Shown: positions 1-9,037, counted from the stretch's first letter. The stretch: 64,000 bases of DNA from DATBGE01 sp036558125 (GCA_036558125.1 DATBGE010000108.1:37752-101751); one strand, 5' to 3'. The notes: a model not told the origin generated them from the sequence alone. A program made the numbers and translations.

Positions 1-609
1 CATCCCGCGTACGAGGTCACCGAAGGCACGGTGACCTACGACGGGCAGGATCTGCTGGACATGGAGCCTGAAGAGCGCGCGAGGGCAGGGGTCTTCCTCG
101 CCTTCCAGTATCCGGTGGAGATACCCGGCGTTACCAACGCCTATTTTCTCCGGGCCGCCCTGAACGAGGTGCGGAAGGCCAGAGGTGAGGAAGAGCTCGA
201 TCCCATTGATTTCATGGATCTGGCCGAGGAGCGGCTCAAGCTCGTGGATTGGGGTCCGGAGATTTTGGGCCGAATGGTCAACGCCGGGTTCTCGGGTGGT
301 GAGAAGAAGCGCAACGAGATTCTCCAGATGGCGATCCTGGAACCGCGCCTCGCGATCCTCGATGAGACCGACTCGGGACTCGACATCGATGCGTTGCGCG
401 TCGTCGCGGCCGGCGTCAACCAGCTTCGTCGCCCGGACAACGCGACGGTCGTGGTGACCCACTACCAGCGGTTGCTCAATTACATCGTGCCCGACGTGGT
501 ACACGTCCTCGCCGCCGGCCGCATCGTGAAGTCGGGAGGTAAGGAGCTGGCCCTCGAGCTGGAGGCCAAGGGGTACGACTGGTTGACGGGAGGGCCGAGG
601 GCAGCGTGA
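1..609 (+). CDS. sufC: SufC, Fe-S assembly ATPase (5' truncated by window edge)
   Basis: ABC-type ATPase of the SUF complex, which powers Fe-S cluster assembly on the cytoplasmic SufBCD scaffold. The reading frame is already open at base 1, so the Walker A part lies outside the window and about 202 residues are visible. Seen: the Q-loop segment FQYPVEIPGV, the SufC-type signature FSGGEKKRNE (about 288-318), Walker B plus D-loop LAILDETDSGLD, and the H-loop VVTHYQRLL. The DET in place of the usual DEP after Walker B is typical of SufC. The stop overlaps the GTG start of sufD by 4 bp, indicating translational coupling. A sufB gene would be expected upstream. Confidence 0.97.
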   Translation, partial: HPAYEVTEGTVTYDGQDLLDMEPEERARAGVFLAFQYPVEIPGVTNAYFLRAALNEVRKARGEEELDPIDFMDLAEERLKLVDWGPEILGRMVNAGFSGGEKKRNEILQMAILEPRLAILDETDSGLDIDALRVVAAGVNQLRRPDNATVVVTHYQRLLNYIVPDVVHVLAAGRIVKSGGKELALELEAKGYDWLTGGPRAA

Positions 610-1916
610 CGACTTCGTACCTGACTGACTTCGACGCGATCGCCCGGAACGGGGGTAGCAAGGCTCCCTGGTTGACCGGCCTGCGCCGTTCGGCCATTGA
701 CCGTTTTGCGGCGCAGGGCTTCCCGGGGGCCCGGGAAGAGGACTGGCGCTTCAACAACCTCGGGCCCATCACGTCGCGCAGCTTTCCGTTGGCGCCGGTC
801 GTGGCCGCTGCGCCGACCACCCGGGATGTGGCGCGGTTTCTTTACTCTATTCCCGGCGGAAGCGCGCTGGTGTTCCTCAACGGGCGGTTCTCTCCGGAGC
901 TCTCGACACCGGCGCCCAACGTCGATGGAGTAACGGTCTCCAATCTGGCCGCGGCGCTGGGTACCCATGGCAAGGTGCTGGGAGACCACCTGGGCCGTTA
1001 CGCCAAGATCGAAAAGAGCGGGTTCACGGCACTCAACACTGCCTTCGGTCACGATGGTGTCTTTGTCCACGTGAAGGCCGGTGCCGCGATGGCCGGTCCG
1101 GTCCATGCCGTGTTCGTCTCAGACGGCTCGACTGCCGGGGCCGCGGCATATCCCCGCAACTTCATTCTGCTCGAATCCGGAGCCACCGGTGCGGTGATTG
1201 AGAGCTACGTCGCTCTTCAAGGTGGGACCTACCTCGTGAACACGGTTACCGAGGCGGTGGTCGGGGAAGGGGCCCGGCTCGAACACACCAAGATCCAGCG
1301 GGAGAGTGAGCAGGCCTACCACGTAGGGACCACCCACGTCCATCAGGAACGGGACAGTCACTCGACCAGCTTCTCGATCAGCCTGGGGGCCGCCATCTGC
1401 CGTAACAATCTTGACGTGGTCCTTAATGGGCCGGGCATCGAAGGTCAGTTGCTCGGCCTGTACATGGGGCGCGGGCGTCAGGAGGTGGATAACCACACCT
1501 CCATTCTGCATGCCTCGCCCAACTGCTCGACCCGTGAGGTCTACAAGGGAATTTTGGACGGTACGGCGCACGCTATCTTCAACGGCAAGGTCTACGTCAC
1601 TCCCGAAGCGCAGAAGACCGACGCCAAGCAGACCAATCGGAATCTTCTGTTGTCCGATCGGGCCAAGGTCGACACCAAGCCCCAGCTCGAAATCTTCGCC
1701 GATGATGTGAAGTGCACTCACGGCGCGACCGTCGGCAATCTCGATCCGCTGGCGGCCTTCTATCTCAAGAGCCGCGGCATCGGGCCGCTGCTGGGACGGA
1801 AGATCCTGACCTACGCCTTCGCCGCTGAAATCCTCGAGGAACTACCCTATCCTGCTGTCCGTTCGGGACTGGAAGCTCTGGTGAACGCCCGGCTCGAGGA
1901 AGGCGTCGAGGCGTGA
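606..1916 (+). CDS. sufD: SufD, Fe-S cluster assembly scaffold protein
   Basis: 436-residue SufB/SufD-family protein forming the SufBCD scaffold with SufC. The N-terminal third is the variable helical part, including GAREEDWRFNNL near residue 40, a common early SufD motif. The central and C-terminal part is a beta-helix core, ending in the helical region with CTHGATVGNLDPLAAFYLKSRG, where the conserved H and D/E residues typical of SufD are present. The GTG start overlaps the sufC stop (GTGA), and the stop overlaps sufS in the same way. SufB was considered, but the length and position between sufC and sufS fit SufD. Confidence 0.95.
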   Translation: MTTSYLTDFDAIARNGGSKAPWLTGLRRSAIDRFAAQGFPGAREEDWRFNNLGPITSRSFPLAPVVAAAPTTRDVARFLYSIPGGSALVFLNGRFSPELSTPAPNVDGVTVSNLAAALGTHGKVLGDHLGRYAKIEKSGFTALNTAFGHDGVFVHVKAGAAMAGPVHAVFVSDGSTAGAAAYPRNFILLESGATGAVIESYVALQGGTYLVNTVTEAVVGEGARLEHTKIQRESEQAYHVGTTHVHQERDSHSTSFSISLGAAICRNNLDVVLNGPGIEGQLLGLYMGRGRQEVDNHTSILHASPNCSTREVYKGILDGTAHAIFNGKVYVTPEAQKTDAKQTNRNLLLSDRAKVDTKPQLEIFADDVKCTHGATVGNLDPLAAFYLKSRGIGPLLGRKILTYAFAAEILEELPYPAVRSGLEALVNARLEEGVEA

Positions 1917-3184
1917 CCGCCACCGCCCGGGTCCCCGGCAATGCTGGCCCAGGCCCAGCCCCAGCCCCGTTCGACGCGGAGAGGGCGAGGAAGGACTTCC
2001 CAGGGCTCGCCGCCCGGATCCGCGGGTATCCTCTGATCTATCTCGACAACGCGGCGACCAGCCAGCGTCCGCGGCAGGTCATTGAAGCCATCAGCACCTT
2101 CGAGCTGACCCACGCCGCGAACGTACACCGCGGCGTTCACACGCTGAGCCAGCAGGCCACGGCGGCGTACGACGAAGCTCGCGAAAAGGTGCGGGCTTTC
2201 ATCAACGCTGGTAATGCTTCGGAGATCATCTTCACTTCGGGCACGACGGCATCGCTCAACCTTGTCGCCGGCAGCTATGGCCGGAGATTTCTCAAGCCGG
2301 GCGACGAGATCGTCGTTACCGAGATGGAGCACCACTCCAACCTGGTGCCTTGGCAGCTGATCGCTGAACAGACCGGTGCGGTAGTCCGTGCCCTTCCCGT
2401 GAACGATCGTGGCGAGCTGGAGCGGCAAGCCTTCGACCAGCTGATCGGACCGCGGACCCGAATTGTTGCGCTGGCGCATGTCAGCAACGTTATGGGGACC
2501 GTCAATCCGGTTCGGGAGATCGCCGACCGGGCGCACGCACAGGGTGCTGTGGTCGTGGTGGACGGGGCCCAGGCAGTGCCCCACCTCCCGGTGGATGTGC
2601 AGCGATTGGGGTGCGACTTTTACGCCGCATCAGCCCACAAGATGTACGGCCCCACCGGAGTCGGCTTTCTCTACGGACGGCTCGATTTGCTGGAGAGGAT
2701 GCCGCCGTGGCAGGGCGGTGGGGGCATGATCGAACGGGTCGCCTTGGAAGGCACCACCTTCGCTCCGCCGCCCGCGCGATTCGAGGCGGGGACCCCGCCG
2801 ATCGCCCAGGCAGTGGGTCTGGGTGCGGCGATCGACTATTTCCGGACACTCGCGGGTGAGAGCCTGGCGCACCACGAGCAGGACCTCCTTGCTTACGCGA
2901 CCACCCAGGTGGGGCAACTCCCAGGCGTCCGGCTTATTGGCACGGCCAATGACAGAGTGAGCGTCCTCTCCTTCCTGGTCGAAGGGGTGCATCCGCATGA
3001 TGTCGGGACGGTCCTCGACGCCCGAGGTGTCGCGGTGCGCGCCGGGCACCACTGTGCTCAACCCCTGATGCGGCGATTCGGCGTGCAGGGCACGGTCCGC
3101 GCTTCCTTCGGACTATACAATCGACGCGAGGAAGTGGACGTCCTGGTCGATGCACTGGGTGAGGTGCGGAAGGTGTTCGGATGA
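1913..3184 (+). CDS. sufS: SufS-type cysteine desulfurase
   Basis: 423-residue class II PLP-dependent cysteine desulfurase that takes sulfur from L-cysteine for SUF assembly. Seen: YLDNAATSQRP near residue 43, the substrate and PLP site TEMEHHSNLVPWQ, the Asp region VVVDGAQAVPH, the Schiff-base lysine in SAHKMYGPTGVGFLYG, and the catalytic-cysteine loop RAGHHCAQPLMRRFG. The compact RAGHHC loop marks SufS rather than IscS. An Ala/Pro-rich extension of about 20 residues precedes the enzyme core, so a slightly later start is possible. The GTG start overlaps sufD by 4 bp and the stop overlaps sufU by 4 bp. Confidence 0.97.
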   Translation: MTATARVPGNAGPGPAPAPFDAERARKDFPGLAARIRGYPLIYLDNAATSQRPRQVIEAISTFELTHAANVHRGVHTLSQQATAAYDEAREKVRAFINAGNASEIIFTSGTTASLNLVAGSYGRRFLKPGDEIVVTEMEHHSNLVPWQLIAEQTGAVVRALPVNDRGELERQAFDQLIGPRTRIVALAHVSNVMGTVNPVREIADRAHAQGAVVVVDGAQAVPHLPVDVQRLGCDFYAASAHKMYGPTGVGFLYGRLDLLERMPPWQGGGGMIERVALEGTTFAPPPARFEAGTPPIAQAVGLGAAIDYFRTLAGESLAHHEQDLLAYATTQVGQLPGVRLIGTANDRVSVLSFLVEGVHPHDVGTVLDARGVAVRAGHHCAQPLMRRFGVQGTVRASFGLYNRREEVDVLVDALGEVRKVFG

Positions 3185-3633
3185 ACGGCGATCTCAGCGA
3201 GCTGTACCAGAGCCTGATTCTGGACCACAACCGCGCGCCGAGGAACTTCCGGGTGCTGGAAGGGGCCAATCGCCACGCGGATGGGTACAACCCGCTCTGC
3301 GGAGACTCTCTCTCGGTGTGGCTCAAGCTCGAAGGAGACAAGATCGTCGACGCCAGCTTCCAAGGTTCCGGCTGCGCCATCTCCAAGGCCTCGGCCTCGC
3401 TGATGACGACAGTGGTCAAGGGCAAGACCAGAGAGGAAGCCGGCGAAATCTTCGCCAACTTCCAGCGAATGGTGACCGGTCAGCCCGGCGCTTCGGACGA
3501 TTTGCCGCCCCGGTTGGCTGTTTTCGCAGGAGTGCGGGAATATCCTGCGCGGGTGAAATGTGCGAGTCTACCCTGGCACGCGATGAAGGCGGCGCTGGAG
3601 GGCAGTGAAACAGAACGAGTATCCACGGAGTAG
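3181..3633 (+). CDS. sufU: SufU-type sulfurtransferase / zinc-dependent SufS partner
   Basis: 150-residue IscU/SufU-fold protein that in Gram-positive SUF systems accepts persulfide sulfur from SufS through a zinc site. Seen: NPLCGDSL with the first Cys and Asp, GSGCAISKASASLM with the second Cys, and ARVKCASLPWHAM with the third. The residue stretch between the second and third Cys is of SufU rather than IscU type. It is the last of four overlapping suf genes (ATGA overlap with sufS). Pairing SufS directly with SufU supports a SufBCD-SufS-SufU system without SufE in this operon. Confidence 0.94.
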   Translation: MNGDLSELYQSLILDHNRAPRNFRVLEGANRHADGYNPLCGDSLSVWLKLEGDKIVDASFQGSGCAISKASASLMTTVVKGKTREEAGEIFANFQRMVTGQPGASDDLPPRLAVFAGVREYPARVKCASLPWHAMKAALEGSETERVSTE

Positions 3634-3672
3634 CGTCGCTTGAGAACGGTGCAATCATTCAAGGAGAGCAGA

Positions 3673-4104
3673 ATGCCGTATGATCCCCGGGTATCACAGC
3701 CGATGCGCGAGGAAATGGTGCGCATGGGCGCCCAGGAGCTGAAGACCGTCGCCGAGGTGGACGCCGCGCTCGGAGACCAGCGCGGAACCACGCTCGTATT
3801 CGTCAATTCGGTGTGCGGGTGCGCCGCTGGAAGCGCCCGGCCCGGCCTTTCGCTGGCGCTGCGCCACGGAAACCGTCCGCAACGCGTGGTCACGGTATTT
3901 GCGGGGGTCGATCTGGATGCGGCCGCCAGGGCGCGGCAGTACTTCAGCGACTACGCTCCCAGCTCCCCTTCAATCGCTCTCTTCAGCGACGGCGAGGTGG
4001 TTCACTTCGTCCATCGTCACCAAATAGAGGGCCGAGGGCCGCAGGACATCGCCCGGGACCTGGTAGCCGCGTTCGATAAGTTCTGCGCAACCAGCTCGGT
4101 TTGA
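3673..4104 (+). CDS. BrxA/BrxB (YphP/YqiW) family bacilliredoxin-like protein
   Basis: 143-residue thioredoxin-fold protein of the YphP/YqiW family, which removes bacillithiol or similar low-molecular thiols from oxidised proteins. The active-site CGC motif is visible in VNSVCGCAAGSARPG, and the surrounding length and order fit the family well. The ATG at 3673 is chosen because an AAGGAG-like ribosome site lies just upstream (3661-3667); an in-frame TTG at 3640 has none. It follows sufU by 39 bp and probably belongs to the suf transcript, suggesting coupling of Fe-S assembly and thiol redox repair. Which thiol the organism uses is not visible here. Confidence 0.9.
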   Translation: MPYDPRVSQPMREEMVRMGAQELKTVAEVDAALGDQRGTTLVFVNSVCGCAAGSARPGLSLALRHGNRPQRVVTVFAGVDLDAAARARQYFSDYAPSSPSIALFSDGEVVHFVHRHQIEGRGPQDIARDLVAAFDKFCATSSV

Positions 4105-4105
4105 C

Positions 4106-4384
4106 GTGAGCGGTCACGTCTTTCACCCCGGTCACTCGGAGTTGCACGGCATAACTGTCGTGCTGGAGACGACGGGGGATGTACTCTACGTCGGTCGCTA
4201 TCACGAGGAAACCGACCGCGGCGTCTTGCTGCACGACGTGGCGGAGCATCGAATCGAGAATGGCGGTTTACCCCGGGAGGAGTTCATGGCGCGCACGATC
4301 AAGTTCGGAGTGCGGCCTCAACACCGGCACCTGGTGGTGCCTCGGGAAGAAGTCGGAAGAATTTCGAAACTGGCGGAATGGTAG
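4106..4384 (+). CDS. conserved small hypothetical protein
   Basis: 92-residue protein with no domain I recognise. It begins with GTG one base after the bacilliredoxin stop, so it is very likely co-transcribed and translated with it. The predicted fold is beta-rich in the first half (ITVVLETTGDVLYVGRYHEE) followed by a basic, histidine-containing segment (RPQHRHLVVPREEVGRI). It carries no cysteine, signal peptide or membrane segment, so a soluble cytoplasmic protein is expected. Coding is supported by position at the end of a compact operon and by the terminator 27 bp after its stop. Function unknown. Confidence 0.7.
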   Translation: MSGHVFHPGHSELHGITVVLETTGDVLYVGRYHEETDRGVLLHDVAEHRIENGGLPREEFMARTIKFGVRPQHRHLVVPREEVGRISKLAEW

Positions 4385-4410
4385 GCAACGCCGGCCCAGC
4401 CTGACGCAGT

Positions 4411-4445
4411 AAGCCCTCCGCCAATCAGCCGGGGGGCTTTCTACT
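4411..4445 (+). terminator. intrinsic terminator after the suf operon
   Basis: AAGCCCTCC and GGGGGGCTTT form an interrupted GC-rich stem followed by a short T-rich tail. It sits between the end of the suf-associated genes and the convergent ferredoxin gene, whose stop is only a few bases away, so it may serve both strands. Confidence 0.65.
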
Positions 4446-4446
4446 A

Positions 4447-4662
4447 TCAGGGCCAGGCTTGCTCGCCATAGTGGTCGATCAGAGTGATGGCGTCTACGGG
4501 GCAGGCGCGAGCGGCGTCGAGGATGCGTTTATCCCTTGCTCCCTCCGGGTCGACCACGATGCAGAAGTCCTCATCATCCAGCGCAAACACCCCCGGCGCC
4601 ATGGCAACGCACTCGCCGTTACTCTCGCAAAGCTCGCGGTTGATGATGATTTCGTAGGGCAT
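4447..4662 (-). CDS. small [3Fe-4S]/[4Fe-4S] ferredoxin
   Basis: 71-residue single-cluster ferredoxin for low-potential electron transfer in the cytoplasm. Seen: CESNGEC, in which two Cys are separated by five residues, and the distal ACPVDAI Cys-Pro. Three cysteines with this spacing are typical of the 3Fe-4S ferredoxins that serve cytochrome P450s and related monooxygenases. The start is set at the ATG giving MPYEIIINRELC; the upstream in-frame extension has no family similarity. It is a single gene transcribed toward the suf operon. No P450 is in the window, so its redox partner is unknown. Confidence 0.88.
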   Translation of the reverse strand: MPYEIIINRELCESNGECVAMAPGVFALDDEDFCIVVDPEGARDKRILDAARACPVDAITLIDHYGEQAWP

Positions 4663-4799
4663 TGGCTGGTCAGAAAGGCCGTTCGCCGTATGTGGGGGCA
4701 ATTATAGGAAACAAGCTGGGAATCGGCCAGAGCCCGCCGAAACCACGAAGGACGGGCGGGCGTAGAAGTGGCGCCTCTTCAACCGCGGGCAGGCGAATC

Positions 4800-5756
4800 A
4801 TGGCTGAAGCCGTCGTTACAGTCGATCGGATCACCAAACGGTTCGCGGGGCACACTGCCGTGCGCGACCTGTCCTTGAGCATTCCTGCCGGCGGAATCTT
4901 CGGCCTGTTGGGTCCCAACGGGGCCGGGAAGAGTACCACCATCCGAATGATCCTCAATATCCTGGTCCCCGATTCCGGATCTGTCCGGCTATTCGGGGAT
5001 CAGGTGGCCGCGCGCGATCTCTCGGCTCGGCTCGGGTACCTGCCGGAGGAGCGGGGACTTTACCGGAAGATGCGGGTCCTCGACCAACTGGCCTTCCTGG
5101 GGGAAATCCGTGGCCTGCGGCGCCTCGACAGCGTGCGTCGCGCGCGCACCTGGCTCGAGCGCCTGGGCTTGGGGGATTGGACCCGGAAAAAGGTCGAAGA
5201 CCTGTCCAAAGGCATGCAGCAGAAAGTCCAGTTCATCGGCTCGCTGCTACACGACCCGGAACTGGTCGTCCTCGATGAGCCGTTCAGCGGGCTCGATCCC
5301 GTCAACAGCCAGATCATGAAGGACGTGGTGGTCGAAATCGCCCGCGAGGGTCGCACCGTGCTCTTCTCCACCCACATTATGGAGCAGGCGGAACGGATGT
5401 GCGACAGGGTGGCTATCATCGCCCGGGGCGAGAAGGTTCTCGACGGAGCACTCAGCGAGGTAAAGCACGACTTCGGCACCCGGCATGTCGCACTGGTGTT
5501 CACCAGGAACCAGGCCAGCGCCGCGAAGATCCTTCGAGATCCGACACTGGTCGCCCGGGCCGATGACTATGGCGGGTCGGCCGAGGTTGAACTCCCGAGC
5601 GACGGGAACCCCGACCGGCTACTCCGGGCCCTGGTCGAGGCGGATGTTGGGCTGAGCCGGTTCGAAATCGTCGAGCCGTCCCTGCAATCCATCTTCATTG
5701 CCAAGGTCGGGGCGGAGGCCGCTGTGGCACCGGCCCGGGAGGAAGTCCATGCGTAA
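4800..5756 (+). CDS. ABC-2 type exporter, ATP-binding subunit (NatA-like)
   Basis: 318-residue ATPase of an ABC-2 exporter. Seen: Walker A GPNGAGKS (residues 38-45), signature LSKGMQQKVQ, Walker B LVVLDEPFSGLDP, H-loop FSTHIMEQAERMCD, and a C-terminal extension of about 80 residues like that of NatA/DUF4162 subunits. The ATG at 4800 gives MAEAVVTVDRI at the correct distance from Walker A; an earlier in-frame ATG at 4662 would add 46 residues unlike the family. Its end overlaps the permease start by 8 bp. The substrate is not evident; NatAB relatives export sodium or antibiotics. Confidence 0.93.
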   Translation: MAEAVVTVDRITKRFAGHTAVRDLSLSIPAGGIFGLLGPNGAGKSTTIRMILNILVPDSGSVRLFGDQVAARDLSARLGYLPEERGLYRKMRVLDQLAFLGEIRGLRRLDSVRRARTWLERLGLGDWTRKKVEDLSKGMQQKVQFIGSLLHDPELVVLDEPFSGLDPVNSQIMKDVVVEIAREGRTVLFSTHIMEQAERMCDRVAIIARGEKVLDGALSEVKHDFGTRHVALVFTRNQASAAKILRDPTLVARADDYGGSAEVELPSDGNPDRLLRALVEADVGLSRFEIVEPSLQSIFIAKVGAEAAVAPAREEVHA

Positions 5757-7065
5757 GTTCCTCGCCGTCGTGACCCGGGAATTCCGGGAGCGGGTGCGCA
5801 CCCGGGCCTTCGTGATCAGCACCGTATTGATCCCACTCTTCTTTACGCTGATGATCGCGGGCCAGATCATCCTCTCCACCCGGGGCGCCGGGACCTGGCG
5901 GATCGCCGTCGTGGATGCGGCCCAAGGGTCGTTCGGCGCGCGGGTCGAAGCGGCGCTTCGGGAGGTCAAGGTTGGAAGCGGCGCCGTCGCTCCTCAGAAA
6001 TATCAGGTGGAGCGCATCAGCATCGCACCCGGTCGAATCGATGCGGTGAAGGACTCCCTGATTCCTCTGATCGGGAAACGGGAGGAGGTCCCGGGGAAAC
6101 TCGACGGGTTTCTCCTGGTGACCGAGGACGGACTCGCGTCGGGGGAGATTCCCTACTTTGGCGGCAATGTCGGGAGTCTCAGCGAAATGGATAACCTGCA
6201 GACCTCGCTTCGTCCCGTGGTGCTCACCGAGAGACTGGTACGTGAAGGCGTCGAACCCGACGCTGTGCAGCAGGCCTCGGGCGGGGTAGAACTGGTAACC
6301 TCGAAGATTACCGACGGGAAGCTTACCGGGGAATCAGGAGAATCCTCGTTCTTTCTGGTGTATGTCATGACGTTGATGATGTACTTCGCGCTGCTGTTCT
6401 ACGGTATTCAGGTCATGAGCTCGGTGCTCGAAGAAAAGACCTCGCGTATTGTCGAGGTCCTCGCTTCGAGCGTAACCCCCTTTCAGCTGATGCTCGGCAA
6501 AGTCGTCGGGGTCGCCTCGGTTGGATTGTTCCAGCTCGGGATATGGGCCATGGCGGGATTGTACCTGACCGCCAATGTCGCGCCAATTCTCTCTATCCTG
6601 CACATGTCGAGTGATGCGGCAAAAGGCGTACAGCTCCCCACGGTCACCTTGCCGTTGTTGCTGGTCTTTCTCCTCTTCTTCGTACTGGGCTTTTTCCTCT
6701 TCTCCTCGATGTATGCTGCCGTCGGGGCCATGTGCAACAGCCAGCAGGATGCCAATCAGACCCAGCATCCCGTCACCATCGGGATTGTGCTCGGGCTGAT
6801 GACGATGTTCCCGCTGATGAATGATCCCAATAGCTCCCTGGCTCGCACGCTCAGCCTGATACCGTTCACTGCTCCCTTTGCGACCCCAATCCGGTATTCT
6901 GTTTCGCCTTTGCCACTGCTGGAGCTCGTTCTGTCCATTCTCTCGACCATCGCCGGTGTGCTGATCATGTGCTGGATCGCTTCCCGGATCTATCGCATCG
7001 GCATTCTGGCCTACGGTAAGCGGCCCGGACTGGCAGAGCTCTGGAGGTGGGTGAGGACGGCGTAG
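5749..7065 (+). CDS. ABC-2 type exporter permease (NatB-like)
   Basis: 438-residue membrane subunit paired with the preceding ATPase. Layout: one N-terminal membrane segment (RAFVISTVLIPLFFTLMIAGQIIL), a long extracytoplasmic domain of roughly 150 residues, then at least five membrane segments between about residues 205 and 420. The motif VLEEKTSRIVEVLASSVTPFQLMLGK is characteristic of the NatB/ABC-2 family. The start ATG lies inside the last codons of the ATPase gene. It ends just before a tandem-repeat tract and a strong terminator, so the exporter forms a two-gene unit. Confidence 0.92.
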   Translation: MRKFLAVVTREFRERVRTRAFVISTVLIPLFFTLMIAGQIILSTRGAGTWRIAVVDAAQGSFGARVEAALREVKVGSGAVAPQKYQVERISIAPGRIDAVKDSLIPLIGKREEVPGKLDGFLLVTEDGLASGEIPYFGGNVGSLSEMDNLQTSLRPVVLTERLVREGVEPDAVQQASGGVELVTSKITDGKLTGESGESSFFLVYVMTLMMYFALLFYGIQVMSSVLEEKTSRIVEVLASSVTPFQLMLGKVVGVASVGLFQLGIWAMAGLYLTANVAPILSILHMSSDAAKGVQLPTVTLPLLLVFLLFFVLGFFLFSSMYAAVGAMCNSQQDANQTQHPVTIGIVLGLMTMFPLMNDPNSSLARTLSLIPFTAPFATPIRYSVSPLPLLELVLSILSTIAGVLIMCWIASRIYRIGILAYGKRPGLAELWRWVRTA

Positions 7066-7068
7066 GGG

Positions 7069-7116
7069 CGGGAGAACGGGAGAACGGGTGAACGGGTGAA
7101 CGGGAGAACGGGTGAG
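7069..7116. repeat. tandem 8-bp repeat GGG(A/T)GAAC
   Basis: About five consecutive copies of GGGAGAAC or GGGTGAAC fill the gap between the exporter permease and a terminator hairpin. Closely related units recur at 54.3 kb and 57.0 kb. Confidence 0.85.
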
Positions 7117-7148
7117 GGGGCGACCAGAACGGTCGCCCCTACTATTTT
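7117..7148 (+). terminator. intrinsic terminator before mnmG
   Basis: A perfect 9-bp stem, GGGGCGACC and GGTCGCCCC (7117-7125 with 7131-7139), with a 5-nt loop is followed by TACTATTTT. It closes the exporter transcript just upstream of the mnmG start. Confidence 0.75.
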
Positions 7149-7155
7149 GGGGCCC

Positions 7156-9033
7156 ATGGAGCACTTCGATGTGATCGTGATCGGCGGCGGGCACGCCGGT
7201 GCCGAGGCGGCTAACGCCGCGGCTCGCCGCGGAGCGCGAACCCTGCTGTTGACCCAGAGTCTCGAGAGCATCGGTCAGATGTCCTGCAATCCGGCTATCG
7301 GGGGGATTGCGAAGGGCACCCTCGTCCGCGAGGTGGATGCGCTGGGGGGGATTATGGGGCGGGCGACCGACCTCGCCGCGATTCAGTATCGAATGCTGAA
7401 CCGGTCGAAGGGACCTGCGGTGTGGTCTCCCAGGGCGCAGTGCGATCGTGGTCTCTATCGCCGTGCAGTGCGATCTCTGCTGGAGGCTCAGCCGAATCTC
7501 GAATTTCTTCAGGGCACTGTCGCGGACCTAAAGGTTCAGCGCGGAAGGGTTAGCGGGGTGGTCACCCGAGAGGGCCGGCTCCTCGAGGCGCAGTGCGTGA
7601 TCCTCACCGCCGGGACCTTCCTGCGAGGCAGGATCCACCTCGGCTTGGACACACAGATTCCAGCTGGCCGCGCGGGAGACGCGCCGGCGGTGGAGATTGC
7701 AGAAGCGCTTGCGAGAGAAGGACTTACAATAGAACGCTTCAAGACTGGGACCCCTCCGCGGATTGATGGACGGAGCCTCGACCTTGGTCGCTTTCAGCGG
7801 CAGGACGGGGAGACCGAGCCCTACTGGTTCTCCTTCTTCGATCACCCGGGACGACTGCCCCAGCTCCCGTGTTATCTCGCGTGGGCAGGACCGGAACTCA
7901 AGCGCATTATCCAGGAGCACCTGCTCCAGTCGGCCCTATATGGCGGTGCCATCAGTGGGAGAGGCCCGCGCTACTGCCCATCGATCGAAGACAAGATCGT
8001 CAAGTTCCCCGATGCGGAGCGGCACCAGGTATTCCTCGAGCCAGAGGGACTGGAGACCTCGGAGCTATACGTGAACGGTCTCTCGACCTCGCTGCCTCCG
8101 CCGGTTCAAGAGAAGTTTCTGCGCTCGATCCCCGGACTCGAAGGGGTGCGCATGACCCGTCCCGGGTATGCGATCGAGTACGACTATTTCCCACCGACGC
8201 AACTCGACCCGACTCTCGAGGTGCGAGGGATCGGCGGACTCTTCTTCGCTGGGCAGATCAACGGAACAACCGGCTACGAGGAGGCTGCCGCGCAGGGGAT
8301 TGTCGCCGGAATCAATGCCGCCGGGACAGCGTTGGGGCTGGACTCCGTTATTCTGCGGCGTGACCAGGCCATGATCGGTGTCCTGATTGACGATCTGGTG
8401 AGCCGTGGGGTGGACGAACCCTACCGGATGTTCACCTCACGAGCGGAGTTTCGACTACTCCTACGCCAGGATAACGCCCTCAGGAGGCTATCCGAGCTCG
8501 GCAGAGGCTTGGGGCTCCTGACGGACGACGAGACGAAGGAGGCCACGACTCTTCTTGAGGAACAGGAGAAAGCCCTCGCCTTTGCGATGGAAACGGCGCT
8601 TGCTCCACAGGCCGTTAACGATCTGCTGGCGGTGAATCAGTCGGCGCCCATTGAGGAGCCGGTGCGGCTGGCGACCTTGATCCGCCGCCCTGGTATTCAT
8701 TACAGGGACCTTCTGAGGGGGGAGGTCGGGCTGGATTTCTCCGATTCTGCGCTCGAGTGGGCGGAGATCGAGTTGAAATACTCGGGTTATCTGGAGAGGG
8801 AGAGGGCCGGAGCGGTACGACTCGACCGTATGGAAGCGGTGGAGCTACCGTCCGACGCCCCGTACCGGAGCTTCAAGTCGCTTTCTTACGAATCCCGGGA
8901 AAAACTCAGCACTATCCGGCCGGGGACGCTGGCGCAGGCGGGCAGGATCCCTGGCGTCTCGCCGAGCGATCTCCAGAACCTGCTCATCGAACTCGCCAAG
9001 TGGCGCCGCAGCTCCGACCCCTGTTTCACGTGA
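7156..9033 (+). CDS. mnmG: MnmG (GidA), tRNA U34 carboxymethylaminomethyl synthesis FAD enzyme
   Basis: 625-residue FAD-dependent subunit that with MnmE modifies wobble U34 of certain tRNAs. Seen: dinucleotide-binding GGGHAGAEAANAAARRG at the N-terminus, SCNPAIGGIAKGTLVREVDALGG (the GidA signature), GPAVWSPRAQCDR, the second signature FFAGQINGTTGYEEAAAQG, and the C-terminal helical GidA-associated domain to the end. The ATG at 7156 gives MEHFDVIVIGGG, the normal family start; an earlier ATG at 7096 lies in repeat sequence. The last codons and the stop are part of a parS site. An rsmG gene, often next to mnmG, is not present before parA. Confidence 0.97.
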   Translation: MEHFDVIVIGGGHAGAEAANAAARRGARTLLLTQSLESIGQMSCNPAIGGIAKGTLVREVDALGGIMGRATDLAAIQYRMLNRSKGPAVWSPRAQCDRGLYRRAVRSLLEAQPNLEFLQGTVADLKVQRGRVSGVVTREGRLLEAQCVILTAGTFLRGRIHLGLDTQIPAGRAGDAPAVEIAEALAREGLTIERFKTGTPPRIDGRSLDLGRFQRQDGETEPYWFSFFDHPGRLPQLPCYLAWAGPELKRIIQEHLLQSALYGGAISGRGPRYCPSIEDKIVKFPDAERHQVFLEPEGLETSELYVNGLSTSLPPPVQEKFLRSIPGLEGVRMTRPGYAIEYDYFPPTQLDPTLEVRGIGGLFFAGQINGTTGYEEAAAQGIVAGINAAGTALGLDSVILRRDQAMIGVLIDDLVSRGVDEPYRMFTSRAEFRLLLRQDNALRRLSELGRGLGLLTDDETKEATTLLEEQEKALAFAMETALAPQAVNDLLAVNQSAPIEEPVRLATLIRRPGIHYRDLLRGEVGLDFSDSALEWAEIELKYSGYLERERAGAVRLDRMEAVELPSDAPYRSFKSLSYESREKLSTIRPGTLAQAGRIPGVSPSDLQNLLIELAKWRRSSDPCFT

Positions 9034-9037
9034 AACT
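9022..9037. promoter_or_regulatory. parS centromere site 1
   Basis: TGTTTCACGTGAAACT differs from the parS consensus TGTTTCACGTGAAACA only at its last base. It overlaps the last codons of mnmG, and its TGA (9031-9033) is the mnmG stop codon. ParB is encoded 1 kb downstream. Confidence 0.92.

Noticed and set aside
480..1106. 208-residue minus-strand frame over sufC and sufD
   Set aside because: Complement of well-supported suf genes; no recognisable domain.
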